A stretch of DNA of 64,000 bases, from NCBI RefSeq assembly GCF_030623445.1, contig NZ_CP130613.1:930001-994000 (forward strand), in the 5' to 3' direction. The notes under the pieces were generated by a model that was given only the letters and a program-made list of their open reading frames with translations, ran no database searches and was not told the origin of the DNA. This DNA is from Pseudogemmatithrix spongiicola. GTDB taxonomy: Bacteria > Gemmatimonadota > Gemmatimonadetes > Gemmatimonadales > Gemmatimonadaceae. The position numbers and the translations under genes were made by a program. Shown in pieces: positions 29,801 through 37,887 of this stretch; the first letter of the stretch is position 1, and every line of letters starts with the position of its first letter.

Positions 29801-31191
29801 AAGCGCAGGTCGTCGATCGGCCCGTCGAGCGTGACGCGGCCGCGGAGGAAGCCGTGCAGGGAGTCCGCGATGTCCGTGACGGCGCCGACCGTGCGCACAT
29901 CGAGCGAGTCGATGCGCACCTGCAGCGGCTGCAGGACCGTCTGCGCGGCCTCGAGGTCCAAGCGGCCGTCGATGGTGAATCGCGAACGCGCGCCGCCGAT
30001 GCGGCGGTCCTCGAACTCCACGGTGGACGGCGCGACGACGAAGTCGTTCAACGGACCACCCGGTCCGCGAAGGCGCCCGCGCAGCGTCCCGTCCCACGGC
30101 GGTGGCGGCGACGAGTCGCCGAACAGCTCGCGCAGCAACGAGAAATCCAGCGGTGACGCGGTGACATCGACGTCGCGCAGCGCCGTGCGGCCCCCGATGT
30201 CCGTGACGAGCCGCCCGGCCACGCGCGAGCTGCCGGACTCCACGGAGAAGCGTTCGACGATCGCGCGGTACTCGCCATCGCGCGGGCCATTCACGACGCG
30301 CAGGTTGGCGCTGGCGCGTCCGCGGCGAGGCACCAGCGCATCCACCCAGGCGACATCCGCGAGATCGAGTTCACTGACGTCCACGCGCATGGCGACGCGT
30401 GGGTCGCGGGTCGTGTCGGCCCAACGTGCGGTGCCGCGGATTGCGGCGCGGGAGTTGCCGAAGCGCAGCTCGGGGAGCTGCAGCGCAGCGGAGTCCGACG
30501 CGAAGTCCACACCGCCGCCGCGCAGCGCGATGTCGAGAGCCGGCTCCGTGCTGGTGGCGCTTGCCGCGGCGAGACTGAGGCTGCCGCGCGGTCCGTCGGT
30601 GAAGACCGTCGACGCGCCGAGGGCCAGCGCCACCTCGCGGACTTCGCGGCGAATCGGCGGCCGTTGCGGGAGCGAGTCCGGTTGCGTGATGGCCACGCGG
30701 CCGTTGCGCAGGGTGAGTGTGTCGAGCCGCACGCGCCAGGGCGCCGCAGACGCCCTGCCGCCGCCAGCGCTCGCGCTGTCCATGGCGGCCGTGAGCGCCT
30801 GCACGTTCCAGGTCCCGTCACGGTCCTGCACGAGGTCGAGTGCGAGGCCGTCGAGCGTGACCTCCGTGAGATGCAGCTCACGGTCGAGCAGCGGGCGCAG
30901 GTTCAGCGCGAGCGTCACGGCCCCGAGCGCTGCGACGCGAGTCCCGCTGCTGTCGCGCAGGACCAGCGAATCCAGCGAAACCCGACCCAACGGCAGCAAC
31001 GAGAGGCCGTGGAGCTGCAGGCTGACGCCCGGCGCGAGACTCGTCGCCACGGCGGCCTCGATGCGCGCCGTCGTCCACGCGCGGCCGCGCGCCGTCTTGA
31101 GGGCAAGCGTCACCGCCAGCGCCGCGCCCGCAACGGCGAGCACCACGAGCGCGAACGTCACGCGCAGCAGGAGGCGGAGGCGCCGACGCAC
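26854..31191 (-). CDS. tamB: TamB-like inner-membrane/periplasmic assembly protein
   Basis: TamB bridges the inner membrane and the outer-membrane TamA and supports outer-membrane protein or lipid transport. The 1445-residue protein (E. coli TamB is about 1260) has one N-terminal membrane anchor (residues 7-30), a very long repetitive beta-strand groove with AsmA-like segments, and a C-terminal TamB/DUF490 domain (TRGTFRLDLGLLQRTFQV, then ISYLLFGAPSF, ending RDWRW). The GTG start abuts the tamA stop with no gap, which implies strict translational coupling and supports a TamA-TamB complex. Confidence 0.88.
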   Translation of the reverse strand: MRRRLRLLLRVTFALVVLAVAGAALAVTLALKTARGRAWTTARIEAAVATSLAPGVSLQLHGLSLLPLGRVSLDSLVLRDSSGTRVAALGAVTLALNLRPLLDRELHLTEVTLDGLALDLVQDRDGTWNVQALTAAMDSASAGGGRASAAPWRVRLDTLTLRNGRVAITQPDSLPQRPPIRREVREVALALGASTVFTDGPRGSLSLAAASATSTEPALDIALRGGGVDFASDSAALQLPELRFGNSRAAIRGTARWADTTRDPRVAMRVDVSELDLADVAWVDALVPRRGRASANLRVVNGPRDGEYRAIVERFSVESGSSRVAGRLVTDIGGRTALRDVDVTASPLDFSLLRELFGDSSPPPPWDGTLRGRLRGPGGPLNDFVVAPSTVEFEDRRIGGARSRFTIDGRLDLEAAQTVLQPLQVRIDSLDVRTVGAVTDIADSLHGFLRGRVTLDGPIDDLRFRELDLVHVDGGLPPTRVLGAGRIAEDTTRTWLEADLTLEAVSLAAYGPAVAGMPLRGVLRGTLNTAVRGDSVSLDLALDGEGAQMRFTGATSMDTARLVAKGRLRIDGLDASRLLVEQSLPAHLLHGDVELGIDGGWDEPSGPIAFRLDTASRLNGFPICEGIGQLLLEPGGLRVDTLRLALDAGHVTARGRLARDPQLRDTLRFTATLDSVPALAALLGDSLATAWADSLGGRLRIEGLALGSLDTMAVRATLSGDSLHAGSYAVRHIDGELLLDGVPSATQGLATFDLVDAVAGTAAIHRLSAEATVRDPRWVDASFRMIALDTLVAQGRADLHLMGDSLELKVDSLSARTRDADWRLARPSRLYRGPDRLEIDSLLLLSRDGARFALSARLDSAGPIALRAQALRVPLKHARFTGAIPPRIDGLLTADADLGGTMAEPTLAMTLRLDSTRVEDREAPELRMTARYADRRADLQLDTRMLQRDAIALTAELPVDLSLEAMPLDERLLERPLYVRLTANGTPLAGFEALTTGVRELQGGLDADVQVTGTWRNIEPRGLLLVRDGAFVVPALGTGFRDLLMDVSLAPDSIIIQRARLNDERAEQDTAAIEGAVYRSADGWRADLRTVARNLRVIDDPRTAEADVSWQLRMRGPLDSLALGGDVTVPQANLFIGRQRRRALALEEDRAAEEAASQFAPRLEGVRLRLGNEVRLRSPEANVQLTGEVAAAGTLDEPDIRGEIFATRGTFRLDLGLLQRTFQVDSGLVRLNGPLSIPPTLDIHTSYTVRQAQREDVKIGARLSGSVESPRLILSSGDLGTTASDTEIISYLLFGAPSFVLDGQSASAVRLATAALVPSLGGAAERALGARLPFLSELQVVTVAGDSPRDFTLNSFEGLLNSFALTAGTQVGTDSYLRLSGGVCRGENRAAQSLPAWFGVTAEYSPRERLSAELSLTPGSAPCNRIGTFTQIYQLGLDLYRDWRW

Positions 31192-33399
31192 CTAGAAGGC
31201 CTCGCCGATGCTGAAGTGGAACGTGAGCCGCGGAAGCAGACCGCGCGGCGGCAGCGGACGGAACGAGGCGGGGCAGGGCACGGGGCCGAGCGCGCCCGCT
31301 GCCGCGTCGTCCAGGGGCTCCGTGGAACCGGGGGACACGCAGATGGCGCGGCCGAGCGTCGTCGCGCTGGCTCGCTGCAGGTAGAAGGCGGGGCCGGCCT
31401 CGCGCGGATGCGGGTTGTAGCCGACGTCCACACGGAACGGCCCGAGCGGCGTGACGAGACGCACGCCCAGGCCAGGCGTGGCCCGCAACCCCGTCACGGC
31501 GTAGTTGCCCGAGTTGTTCCACACGCGGCCGGCATCGAGGAACAGCACCCAGCGCAGCAGGTCGCTGGGCCAGCCCACCCGCGAGCGCAACTCGAGGTTG
31601 AGCAGTGCCGTCGCCGTGCCGCCCGCGGGTGCCGTGCGATCGAAGCCCGCGCTCGGGTCGGCGTTGCCGACGAGTGCGCCGCCGACGGTCACCGTATCGC
31701 TCGGGGCGCGCACGATGTAGACCGTGGGCCCGAGCTGGCCTTGGTTGTAGCCGCGCACGGAGTTCTGGCCGCCGGAGTAGAAGCGCTCCTGCGGCGGGAC
31801 GAAGGCCTCGAGATCGCGGCGCGTGGCGACGAAGCCCGCGGAGAGGCGCGCCGCACCGACCAGCGTGCGCGTCAGCGGGCGATACAGCGCGTATTCGAGC
31901 TGCGTGCGGTTGAAGTTCACGCGCGTGCCGGGGCGCCCGACGTTCACCGTGCCGAGTCGCGACTCGATGGCCCAACGCTCATCGTTGGACGCGAAGGCGG
32001 TGATGGCGGGTGCCGAGCGCGAGAACGTCACGCCCGCGGCATGCATCACGCTCGGGCTGTTGAGCAGGAAACGGTCGTTGAAGCGGCAGAGGCCGAAGGT
32101 GGCGCAGGAGACCGCGGCATCCGAGGTGGTGCGACCGGCGTCGAAGCGATACGCGAAGGTGGTGTTCACGCGCGGCACCAGCGGGCGATCGAAGCTGCCG
32201 ATGCCGCCGATGCTCGTCTCGCGCACGTAGCTCTGGAACTCGGTGCGGCGTTCGCTGTACAGCGTGCCCACCGGATGCCAGCGATCGCCGAGCACGCCGC
32301 GGAGATTCACCGTCGCGCCGACGTAGTAGTTGAGGCGCAGGCTGAAGGTGTCGGCGCGTACGGCCGGCGCGCAGAGCCCCGGTGCGCCGTCGAAGGGCGT
32401 GCCGACGCCGAGCTTGGAGAGCCGGAGGTCGAGCTGCAGGCGATGGCCGCGCCCGAGGAAGTTCTGCTCCACGAAGCGGCTCTGCGTACGGAAGCAGTCG
32501 ATGGTGCCCCATCCGCCGCCGACGCGCAGCGCGTTGTGCCGGCCTTCGACGAGCCGCACGCGCACCGGCAGCGTGTCGCCGGTGCTGCGGGAGGGCAGCG
32601 TATCGATGGCGACCGTGCGGTACAGGTCGTAGGAGTACAGCAGCTGCTGACTCGCTCCCACCGAGCGGGCGCTGTACACGTCGCCGCTCTCGAACCGCAG
32701 CAGGGCGCGCACCTCGTCTTCGCGCAGCGCCGGACGCCCGGAATCGTTGGGCGTCATCGCGACCTCGATGGCGCCCACGCGCATCAACGGACCCGGCGTG
32801 AACGTGAGCGTGACGCGCGCCCGCCGCGCGGCGGTGTCTACCGTGACGCTGCGGGTCGGCGGCCGCGCGCGCGCGTAGCCCTCGGCGCGCAGGATCTGCT
32901 GCACCGAGTCCATCGTCGCGACGAGGACCGAATCATCGAGCGGCGCCCCGCGGAGCGCGCGCACCAAGCGCGCCTGATCCACCAGCCCGCGCGGCACGTT
33001 GGCCAAACGCACGGTGTCGATCACCACCGGCGGGGCTTCGCGCACGCGGAAGGTCACGTTGGCCGTGCGCGAGCTGGTGCGCGCGACCTCGGCGCGTGCC
33101 GTCGTGCCGGGATAGCCGCGCATGTTGTACCACGCCGCGATGCGTCGTTCGTCGCGGCCGAGCTCCAGCGTGTCCAGGCAGGCGGTGGGGCCCACGTTCC
33201 AGCCGAACCAGCGCCGCAGGCGACCCGCGCGCTCCGTGTAGAGGATCTGCGCGAGGTCGAAGTTGGTGATGGACGTGTTGCCCTCGAACGCGAGGCGTTC
33301 GACGCGCGGCCGGAATCGCGTGCACCCATCGCGCTGCGCGGCGGCCGGGACGGCGGCGAGCGCGAGGCAGCAGAGTGCACGGAGGAGGGCGCGGGACAT
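31192..33399 (-). CDS. tamA: TamA/BamA-like Omp85 outer-membrane protein
   Basis: An Omp85-superfamily protein of 735 residues with a signal peptide (about 21 residues), POTRA-like domains (from RFRPRVERLAFEGNTSITN to about 330), then a 16-strand barrel. The lid motif SVRGYNQGQLGP is present near residue 570, and the chain ends in FHFSIGEAF with a C-terminal Phe, as needed for barrel insertion. Linkage to tamB makes TamA more likely than the essential BamA, which would be expected beside skp/lpx genes. Confidence 0.85.
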   Translation of the reverse strand: MSRALLRALCCLALAAVPAAAQRDGCTRFRPRVERLAFEGNTSITNFDLAQILYTERAGRLRRWFGWNVGPTACLDTLELGRDERRIAAWYNMRGYPGTTARAEVARTSSRTANVTFRVREAPPVVIDTVRLANVPRGLVDQARLVRALRGAPLDDSVLVATMDSVQQILRAEGYARARPPTRSVTVDTAARRARVTLTFTPGPLMRVGAIEVAMTPNDSGRPALREDEVRALLRFESGDVYSARSVGASQQLLYSYDLYRTVAIDTLPSRSTGDTLPVRVRLVEGRHNALRVGGGWGTIDCFRTQSRFVEQNFLGRGHRLQLDLRLSKLGVGTPFDGAPGLCAPAVRADTFSLRLNYYVGATVNLRGVLGDRWHPVGTLYSERRTEFQSYVRETSIGGIGSFDRPLVPRVNTTFAYRFDAGRTTSDAAVSCATFGLCRFNDRFLLNSPSVMHAAGVTFSRSAPAITAFASNDERWAIESRLGTVNVGRPGTRVNFNRTQLEYALYRPLTRTLVGAARLSAGFVATRRDLEAFVPPQERFYSGGQNSVRGYNQGQLGPTVYIVRAPSDTVTVGGALVGNADPSAGFDRTAPAGGTATALLNLELRSRVGWPSDLLRWVLFLDAGRVWNNSGNYAVTGLRATPGLGVRLVTPLGPFRVDVGYNPHPREAGPAFYLQRASATTLGRAICVSPGSTEPLDDAAAGALGPVPCPASFRPLPPRGLLPRLTFHFSIGEAF

Positions 33400-33450
33400 C
33401 AGCTCGGGTCGAAGGGCTCGGCGGCGTGCGCGGAGTGTCTCGCGCGATTC

Positions 33451-33460
33451 TATATTCTAG
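33451..33460. promoter_or_regulatory. Symmetric divergent -10 region TATATTCTAG
   Basis: The plus strand offers TATATT (33451-33456) for the lipoprotein gene, with a leader of about 30 nt. The minus strand offers TAGAAT (33459 to 33454) for tamA, with a leader of about 45 nt. The two hexamers overlap, which suggests one promoter firing both ways. Confidence 0.45.
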
Positions 33461-33494
33461 TACCCGTATCCAGCGATCTTGTACCGGAGCCCCC

Positions 33495-34058
33495 ATGCGT
33501 CGCCTGTTGCCTGCCGCCCTCGTCCTCTTCTCCGCCTGTGCCTCGGACGCGCCGCCCGCCGAAGCCGACGCTGGACGCGATGCCCGATGCTTCGGGACCC
33601 GCATCCTCTCGTATCGCGACCTGGTCGCGGAGGTCGTGATTCCCGCCGGCGAAACCTGTGCCTCGGGCAGCTTCCAGGTGGTGTTCACGCGCGGCGCCGA
33701 TACGCTCGAGACCCTGACGGAGACGCGCACGGGCATCGTCGGCTTCATCGGCACGGCCGACGTGGATGGCGACGGGCGCGGCGAGTTCATCGTCTCGACG
33801 CACACCGACGATTCGACACGCACGGGCACGCTCTATGCGTACTCCGACCGCGGGGATGGCATCGGGCGCTTTGCGATCGCCGACCTCGCGGCGGATCAGC
33901 GCGAGGGCTACGCGGGCGGCGATCGCTTCGGCTTCGGCGGCGCCGATCAGCTCGTGCGCGCGTACCCGCGCGGCACGGCGGGCGACACGGCGTGGTTCGC
34001 GTACTCGCATGGCGAGTCGCGCTGGACGTCGATCGCGCGTCCGGCCTGGGTCCGCTGA
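33495..34058 (+). CDS. Probable lipoprotein of unknown function
   Basis: A 187-residue exported protein with a short signal ending VLFSACASD, which looks like a lipobox with Cys as the first mature residue. The middle holds an integrin/FG-GAP-like piece (GTADVDGDGRGEFIVST), the sort that forms calcium-binding loops. The start ATG 33495 has GGAG 6 nt upstream. I do not recognise the family. Confidence 0.65.
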   Translation: MRRLLPAALVLFSACASDAPPAEADAGRDARCFGTRILSYRDLVAEVVIPAGETCASGSFQVVFTRGADTLETLTETRTGIVGFIGTADVDGDGRGEFIVSTHTDDSTRTGTLYAYSDRGDGIGRFAIADLAADQREGYAGGDRFGFGGADQLVRAYPRGTAGDTAWFAYSHGESRWTSIARPAWVR

Positions 34059-34059
34059 C

Positions 34060-36531
34060 TCAGGTCCCCCGCGGCTTGGCGCGCCGCGTCGCGGGGGCGG
34101 CGAGCGGATCGTCCGGCCACGGATGCCGCGGATAGCGGCCCTTGAGGTCCTTGCGGACCTCGAAGTAGCCCTGCCGCCAGAAGCTGGCGAGATCCTGCGT
34201 CACCTGTACCGGCCGTCCGGCCGGTGACAGCAGGTGCATCGTCACCGGCACGCGGCCCTCGGCGAGCCGCGGCGTCTCGGTGAGGCCGAAGCACTCCTGC
34301 AGCTTCACCGCCAGCACGGGGTGCGCGACGTCCGAATAGTCGACGCGGATGCGGGAGCCGCTGGGGACCTCAAGGTGCGTGGGCGCGAGTCGGTCGAGGC
34401 GCTCGCGGGCCGCCCACGGCAACGGCGCGAGCAAGGCATCGCCGAACGCGATGCCCGCGAGATCAGTCCATCGCCGTGCCTCACCAAGCGCAGGCCCGAG
34501 CCAGTCATCGAGGTTGGCCAACAGGGCGGCATCGCTCACGTCGGGATAGGGCGCGCCAACGTGCCGATGCGCGAACGCCACGCGCGCGCGGAGCTGCAGA
34601 TCGCTCTCCCTCCACGGCAGCGCGGCGATGCCGCGCCGGCGCACGGCGTCGATCAGCGCGGCTTGGTAATCGCCGGGCTCGACATCGCGCAGCGGTCGCT
34701 CACGCAGCACGATCGCGCCGAGCCGCTCCACCTCGCGCGCCCGCACCCGCTCGGTGGCGTCGTCCCACTCGACGTCGCGCACCGTGGCGATCTGCTCGCC
34801 CATGGCGCTGCGCAACGCGGCTTCGTCGAGCGCCGCGGCGAGGCAGATGCGGCTTTCACTCGGGTCACCGTCGAGGTCGGCAATGGCGAGATACGCGCTG
34901 CGACTGAGCGGCTGCTGGCTCGTGAATCGCGCGCCGCGGCCGTTGCGCAGCAGGTACCGCGGGGCGTCCCCGCTGCGCCGTTGGGCGATGCGATCGGGAT
35001 ATGCCAGCGCGACCAACATGCCGATGGCCTCGAGATCCTCGGCGCCATCGTGCGCCTCGCGCGGCAAGGCGCGGCGCAACGCACGCGCTTCCTCGCGCAC
35101 GCGGTGCAGGCGCGCGACATCCACGCCGCCGCGGTCCCCGCGGCGCAGGGCCTCGACTCGCGTGGCGAGGTCGGCATCGTGCTCGGCCGCCTCGCGCCGG
35201 AAGATGTCGCGCTCGGCGAGCAGCGCCGCGATCTCGCAGGCGAGGGACGCCATGCCGCGCGTGGCACCGCGCAGCACGAGGTGCGCGAGTCGCGGTGCGA
35301 TGCCGAGGGCGGCCATCGCGCGGCCGTGGGCAGTGACGCGTCCGTCGTCGGCGAGCGCGCCGAGGTCCCGCAGCAGCGCCCGCGCTTGCGCGAGCGCGCC
35401 CGCGCTTGGGACGTCGAGCCAGCGCAGCGCCGTCGCATCGGCGAGGCCGGCGCAGGCCAGCTCGAGGGCCAGCGGTGCGAGATCCGTCTCGAGAATCTCC
35501 GGCACGGGCCGCTCCGGCAGCGAGGCGTGCTGGCCTTCGTCCCACAGGCGGATGCAGTGCCCGGGTGCGGTGCGGCCGGCGCGTCCGCGGCGCTGGTCCG
35601 CGGCGGCGCGTGAGACGCGCACGGTCTCGAGCCGCGTCATGCCGCTGCGTGCGTCGAAGCGCGGCACGCGGGCCAGTCCCGCGTCCACCACCACACGCAC
35701 GCCATCCAGCGTGACGGAGGATTCCGCGATGGCAGTACTCAGGATCACGCGCGCACCTGGCGTACGCGGGCGCAGCACGCGGTCCTGCTCTTCGAGGGCG
35801 AGCGAGCCGTGCAGCAGCTCGACCCGCGCATCGAGCGGCTCGTCTTCGAGGGCTGCACGCACCCGCTGTAGCTCGGCGATGCCTGGCAGAAACACGAGTA
35901 CGTCGCCGCCGTGCTCGCGCCGTGCACTGCGCACCGCATTGGCGACGGCGAGGGCCATCGGCACGCCGTCGCGCGGTGGTCGGTGCGCCGTGGTGACGGG
36001 ATGTTCGCGGCCTTCGCTGACGATCACCGGAGCCGGCGCGCTGTCGCCGAGCAGCCGCGCCACCGGCGCGGCCTCCAGGGTGGCGGACATCACCACGAGG
36101 CGCAGGTCCGGCCGCAGCACGGCGCGAGACTCCAGCGCCAACGCGAGGCCGAGGTCGCTGCCGATGTGGCGCTCGTGGAACTCATCGAACAGTACCGCCG
36201 CGATGCCCTCGAGCGACGGATCGTCCTGCACCATGCGCGTGAAGATGCCTTCGGTGAGGACTTCGACGCGGGTCGCCGCGCTCACGCGCGCGTCGAGCCG
36301 CACCCGGTAGCCGACGCGGCGCCCCACCGGCTCACCGAGCAGGCGCGCCATCTGTTCCGCCGCAGCGCGCGCGGCGAGCCGACGCGGTTCGAGCACGAGG
36401 ATGCGTCCGTCGCCGCGCCACGGAGCGTCGAGCAGGGCAAGTGGGAGCCGCGTGGTCTTGCCGGCACCGGGCGCGGCGACCACGACGGCGACGCCCCTGT
36501 CCGCCAGCGCCGACGCGACGGCGGGCAGCAC
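34060..36531 (-). CDS. hrpB: ATP-dependent helicase HrpB
   Basis: A DEAH-family RNA helicase of about 823 residues. Walker A is APGAGKTT. Motif II reads DEFHERH (DEFH rather than DEAH), as is normal for HrpB. Motif III is SATL, and motif VI is QRRGRAGRTAPG. The HrpB C-terminal domain follows (LAPLPWAARERLDRLAPTHL, then PVTMHLLSPAGRPVQVTQDL). HrpB substrates are poorly known. The start is uncertain: GTG 36531 is given, but the conserved LPID segment lies just upstream, so an unusual start near 36546 or GTG 36666 (overlapping lspA) is possible. Confidence 0.88.
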   Translation of the reverse strand: MLPAVASALADRGVAVVVAAPGAGKTTRLPLALLDAPWRGDGRILVLEPRRLAARAAAEQMARLLGEPVGRRVGYRVRLDARVSAATRVEVLTEGIFTRMVQDDPSLEGIAAVLFDEFHERHIGSDLGLALALESRAVLRPDLRLVVMSATLEAAPVARLLGDSAPAPVIVSEGREHPVTTAHRPPRDGVPMALAVANAVRSARREHGGDVLVFLPGIAELQRVRAALEDEPLDARVELLHGSLALEEQDRVLRPRTPGARVILSTAIAESSVTLDGVRVVVDAGLARVPRFDARSGMTRLETVRVSRAAADQRRGRAGRTAPGHCIRLWDEGQHASLPERPVPEILETDLAPLALELACAGLADATALRWLDVPSAGALAQARALLRDLGALADDGRVTAHGRAMAALGIAPRLAHLVLRGATRGMASLACEIAALLAERDIFRREAAEHDADLATRVEALRRGDRGGVDVARLHRVREEARALRRALPREAHDGAEDLEAIGMLVALAYPDRIAQRRSGDAPRYLLRNGRGARFTSQQPLSRSAYLAIADLDGDPSESRICLAAALDEAALRSAMGEQIATVRDVEWDDATERVRAREVERLGAIVLRERPLRDVEPGDYQAALIDAVRRRGIAALPWRESDLQLRARVAFAHRHVGAPYPDVSDAALLANLDDWLGPALGEARRWTDLAGIAFGDALLAPLPWAARERLDRLAPTHLEVPSGSRIRVDYSDVAHPVLAVKLQECFGLTETPRLAEGRVPVTMHLLSPAGRPVQVTQDLASFWRQGYFEVRKDLKGRYPRHPWPDDPLAAPATRRAKPRGT

Positions 36532-36622
36532 GGTATCGATCGGCAGCGGCGGAGCGTCGCGGAGCGTCGGCAGGGGAAACCCGGACGAGTGGACGGTGGT
36601 AGGAACAACGGTGGACGCCGGG

Positions 36623-36629
36623 TAAGTTA
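36623..36629. promoter_or_regulatory. Bidirectional -10 TAAGTTA between hrpB and lspA
   Basis: The 7-mer gives TAAGTT on the plus strand (27 nt before the lspA ATG) and TAACTT on the minus strand. One near-symmetric element could therefore serve both genes. If it drives hrpB, the start codon must lie downstream of about 36616, which rules out GTG 36666. Confidence 0.45.
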
Positions 36630-36655
36630 GGTCTTCACTCCCTTCAGCGCGCCGA

Positions 36656-37207
36656 ATGTCCGTCACGCCCCACTCGTTCTTCCCGCTGGCTTCACCGCGC
36701 AACCACGCGTTCGCCACGCCATTCGCCGTCGTGCTCGTGCTCGACGTCGTCACGAAGCGCTGGGCGGAGGCGACGTTGGCGCTGCACACACCGGTGGAGG
36801 TCGTCGGGGCTGCGCTGCGCTGGACGCTGACGTACAACACCGGTGCGGCGATGAGCCTCTCGGTCGGCGAGTCGTCGCGGGCGTTCTTCAGCATCGTTGC
36901 CATCGGGATGGTCGCCTATCTGCTGATGTTGCTGCGGCAGGCGCCGGCGCAGGCGCGGGCTGTCCCGGCGGCGCTTGGCATGCTCGCGGCCGGCGCGATC
37001 GGCAATCTCATCGATCGCTTGCGCCACGACCGCGGCGTGGTTGACTTCATCGACGTCGGCACCGCCTCCTGGCGGTTCTGGACCTTCAACGTCGCGGACA
37101 TCGGGGTCAGCTGCGGGGCGATCTTGCTGGCGCTGTTGCTGTGGCGCGAAGACCGCGTCGCCCACAAGTTGCAGATGTCCCAATCACCCGAGAGCCCCGA
37201 CCGATGA
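36656..37207 (+). CDS. lspA: Lipoprotein signal peptidase (signal peptidase II)
   Basis: LspA removes signal peptides from lipidated prolipoproteins in the inner membrane. The 183-residue protein has four membrane helices. The conserved blocks are all present: VLVLDVVTKRW, YNTGAAMS, GNLIDRLRHDRGVVDFID and FNVADIGVSCG. The two catalytic Asp fall in NLIDR and FNVAD. The stop overlaps the next gene's ATG. Confidence 0.92.
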   Translation: MSVTPHSFFPLASPRNHAFATPFAVVLVLDVVTKRWAEATLALHTPVEVVGAALRWTLTYNTGAAMSLSVGESSRAFFSIVAIGMVAYLLMLLRQAPAQARAVPAALGMLAAGAIGNLIDRLRHDRGVVDFIDVGTASWRFWTFNVADIGVSCGAILLALLLWREDRVAHKLQMSQSPESPDR

Positions 37208-37887
37208 CGCAGCGCCGAGAGTTCATCCGCCACGCCTCCCTCCTGGCCGCCGGCAGCCTCGCCGCGCCGCTCGCTGCCGCCGAGGCGGCGCCGCGTCCCG
37301 ACGACGCGGACCTGCACGCGCTCGCGCAGGGCAGCTGGGATATGTCGTGGGCCACGCGGGTCACGGGCCGCCACAAGATGTGCTTCGACGCCCACGAGAT
37401 CTCGGAGGGCGTGTGCCTGCACCAGGCACGCTCCTTCCTCCAGGGCTACAAGGACGTCTACGGGCTGGCCGACACGGACGTCAGCGCCGTGCTCGTCATC
37501 CGCCACGCCGCCGTGCCGATGGTCATGAACGACGCGCTCTGGGCCGACGGCTTCTTCGGCGAGGAGAACAAGCTGAAGGATCCGGAGAGCGGCGAGGTCG
37601 CGAAGCGGAACCCGTTCATCAACGTGCCAGCCGGCGCGCGGCATGCGCTCACGTGGCCGGATGGCGCGCTCGACACCTTGATCGCGCGCGGCGTGATCGT
37701 CCTCGCGTGCAATCTCGCGTTGACCAACTACGCGGGCATGATCGCGCGGCGTCGCAACATCCCGCGGCAGGATGGCCTCGCGCTCGTGAACGACAACCTG
37801 ATCCCGGGCATCTACAAGATGCCGACGGGTGTGTTCGCGACCTGCCACGCGCAGCAGCTCGGCTGCGGCGTCCTCAACGCCGTCTGA
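37204..37887 (+). CDS. Tat-exported protein, possible DsrE-like fold
   Basis: A 227-residue protein coupled to lspA by an ATGA overlap. It begins with a twin-arginine signal (QRREFIRHASLLAAGSL), so it is exported folded. The mature domain (VSAVLVIRHAAVPMVMNDALW, LARGVIVLACN-like and LTNYAGMIA segments) resembles DsrE/F-type proteins, but I cannot confirm catalytic Cys placement. It has two Cys near the C terminus. Its stop is immediately followed by the stop of the convergent oxidoreductase gene. Function is unknown. Confidence 0.7.
   Translation: MTQRREFIRHASLLAAGSLAAPLAAAEAAPRPDDADLHALAQGSWDMSWATRVTGRHKMCFDAHEISEGVCLHQARSFLQGYKDVYGLADTDVSAVLVIRHAAVPMVMNDALWADGFFGEENKLKDPESGEVAKRNPFINVPAGARHALTWPDGALDTLIARGVIVLACNLALTNYAGMIARRRNIPRQDGLALVNDNLIPGIYKMPTGVFATCHAQQLGCGVLNAV

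Noticed and set aside
30664-33639. 991-codon plus-strand frame opposite tamB/tamA
   Set aside because: Composition is Ala/Arg/Glu-rich without family motifs, while both minus-strand genes show clear domains.
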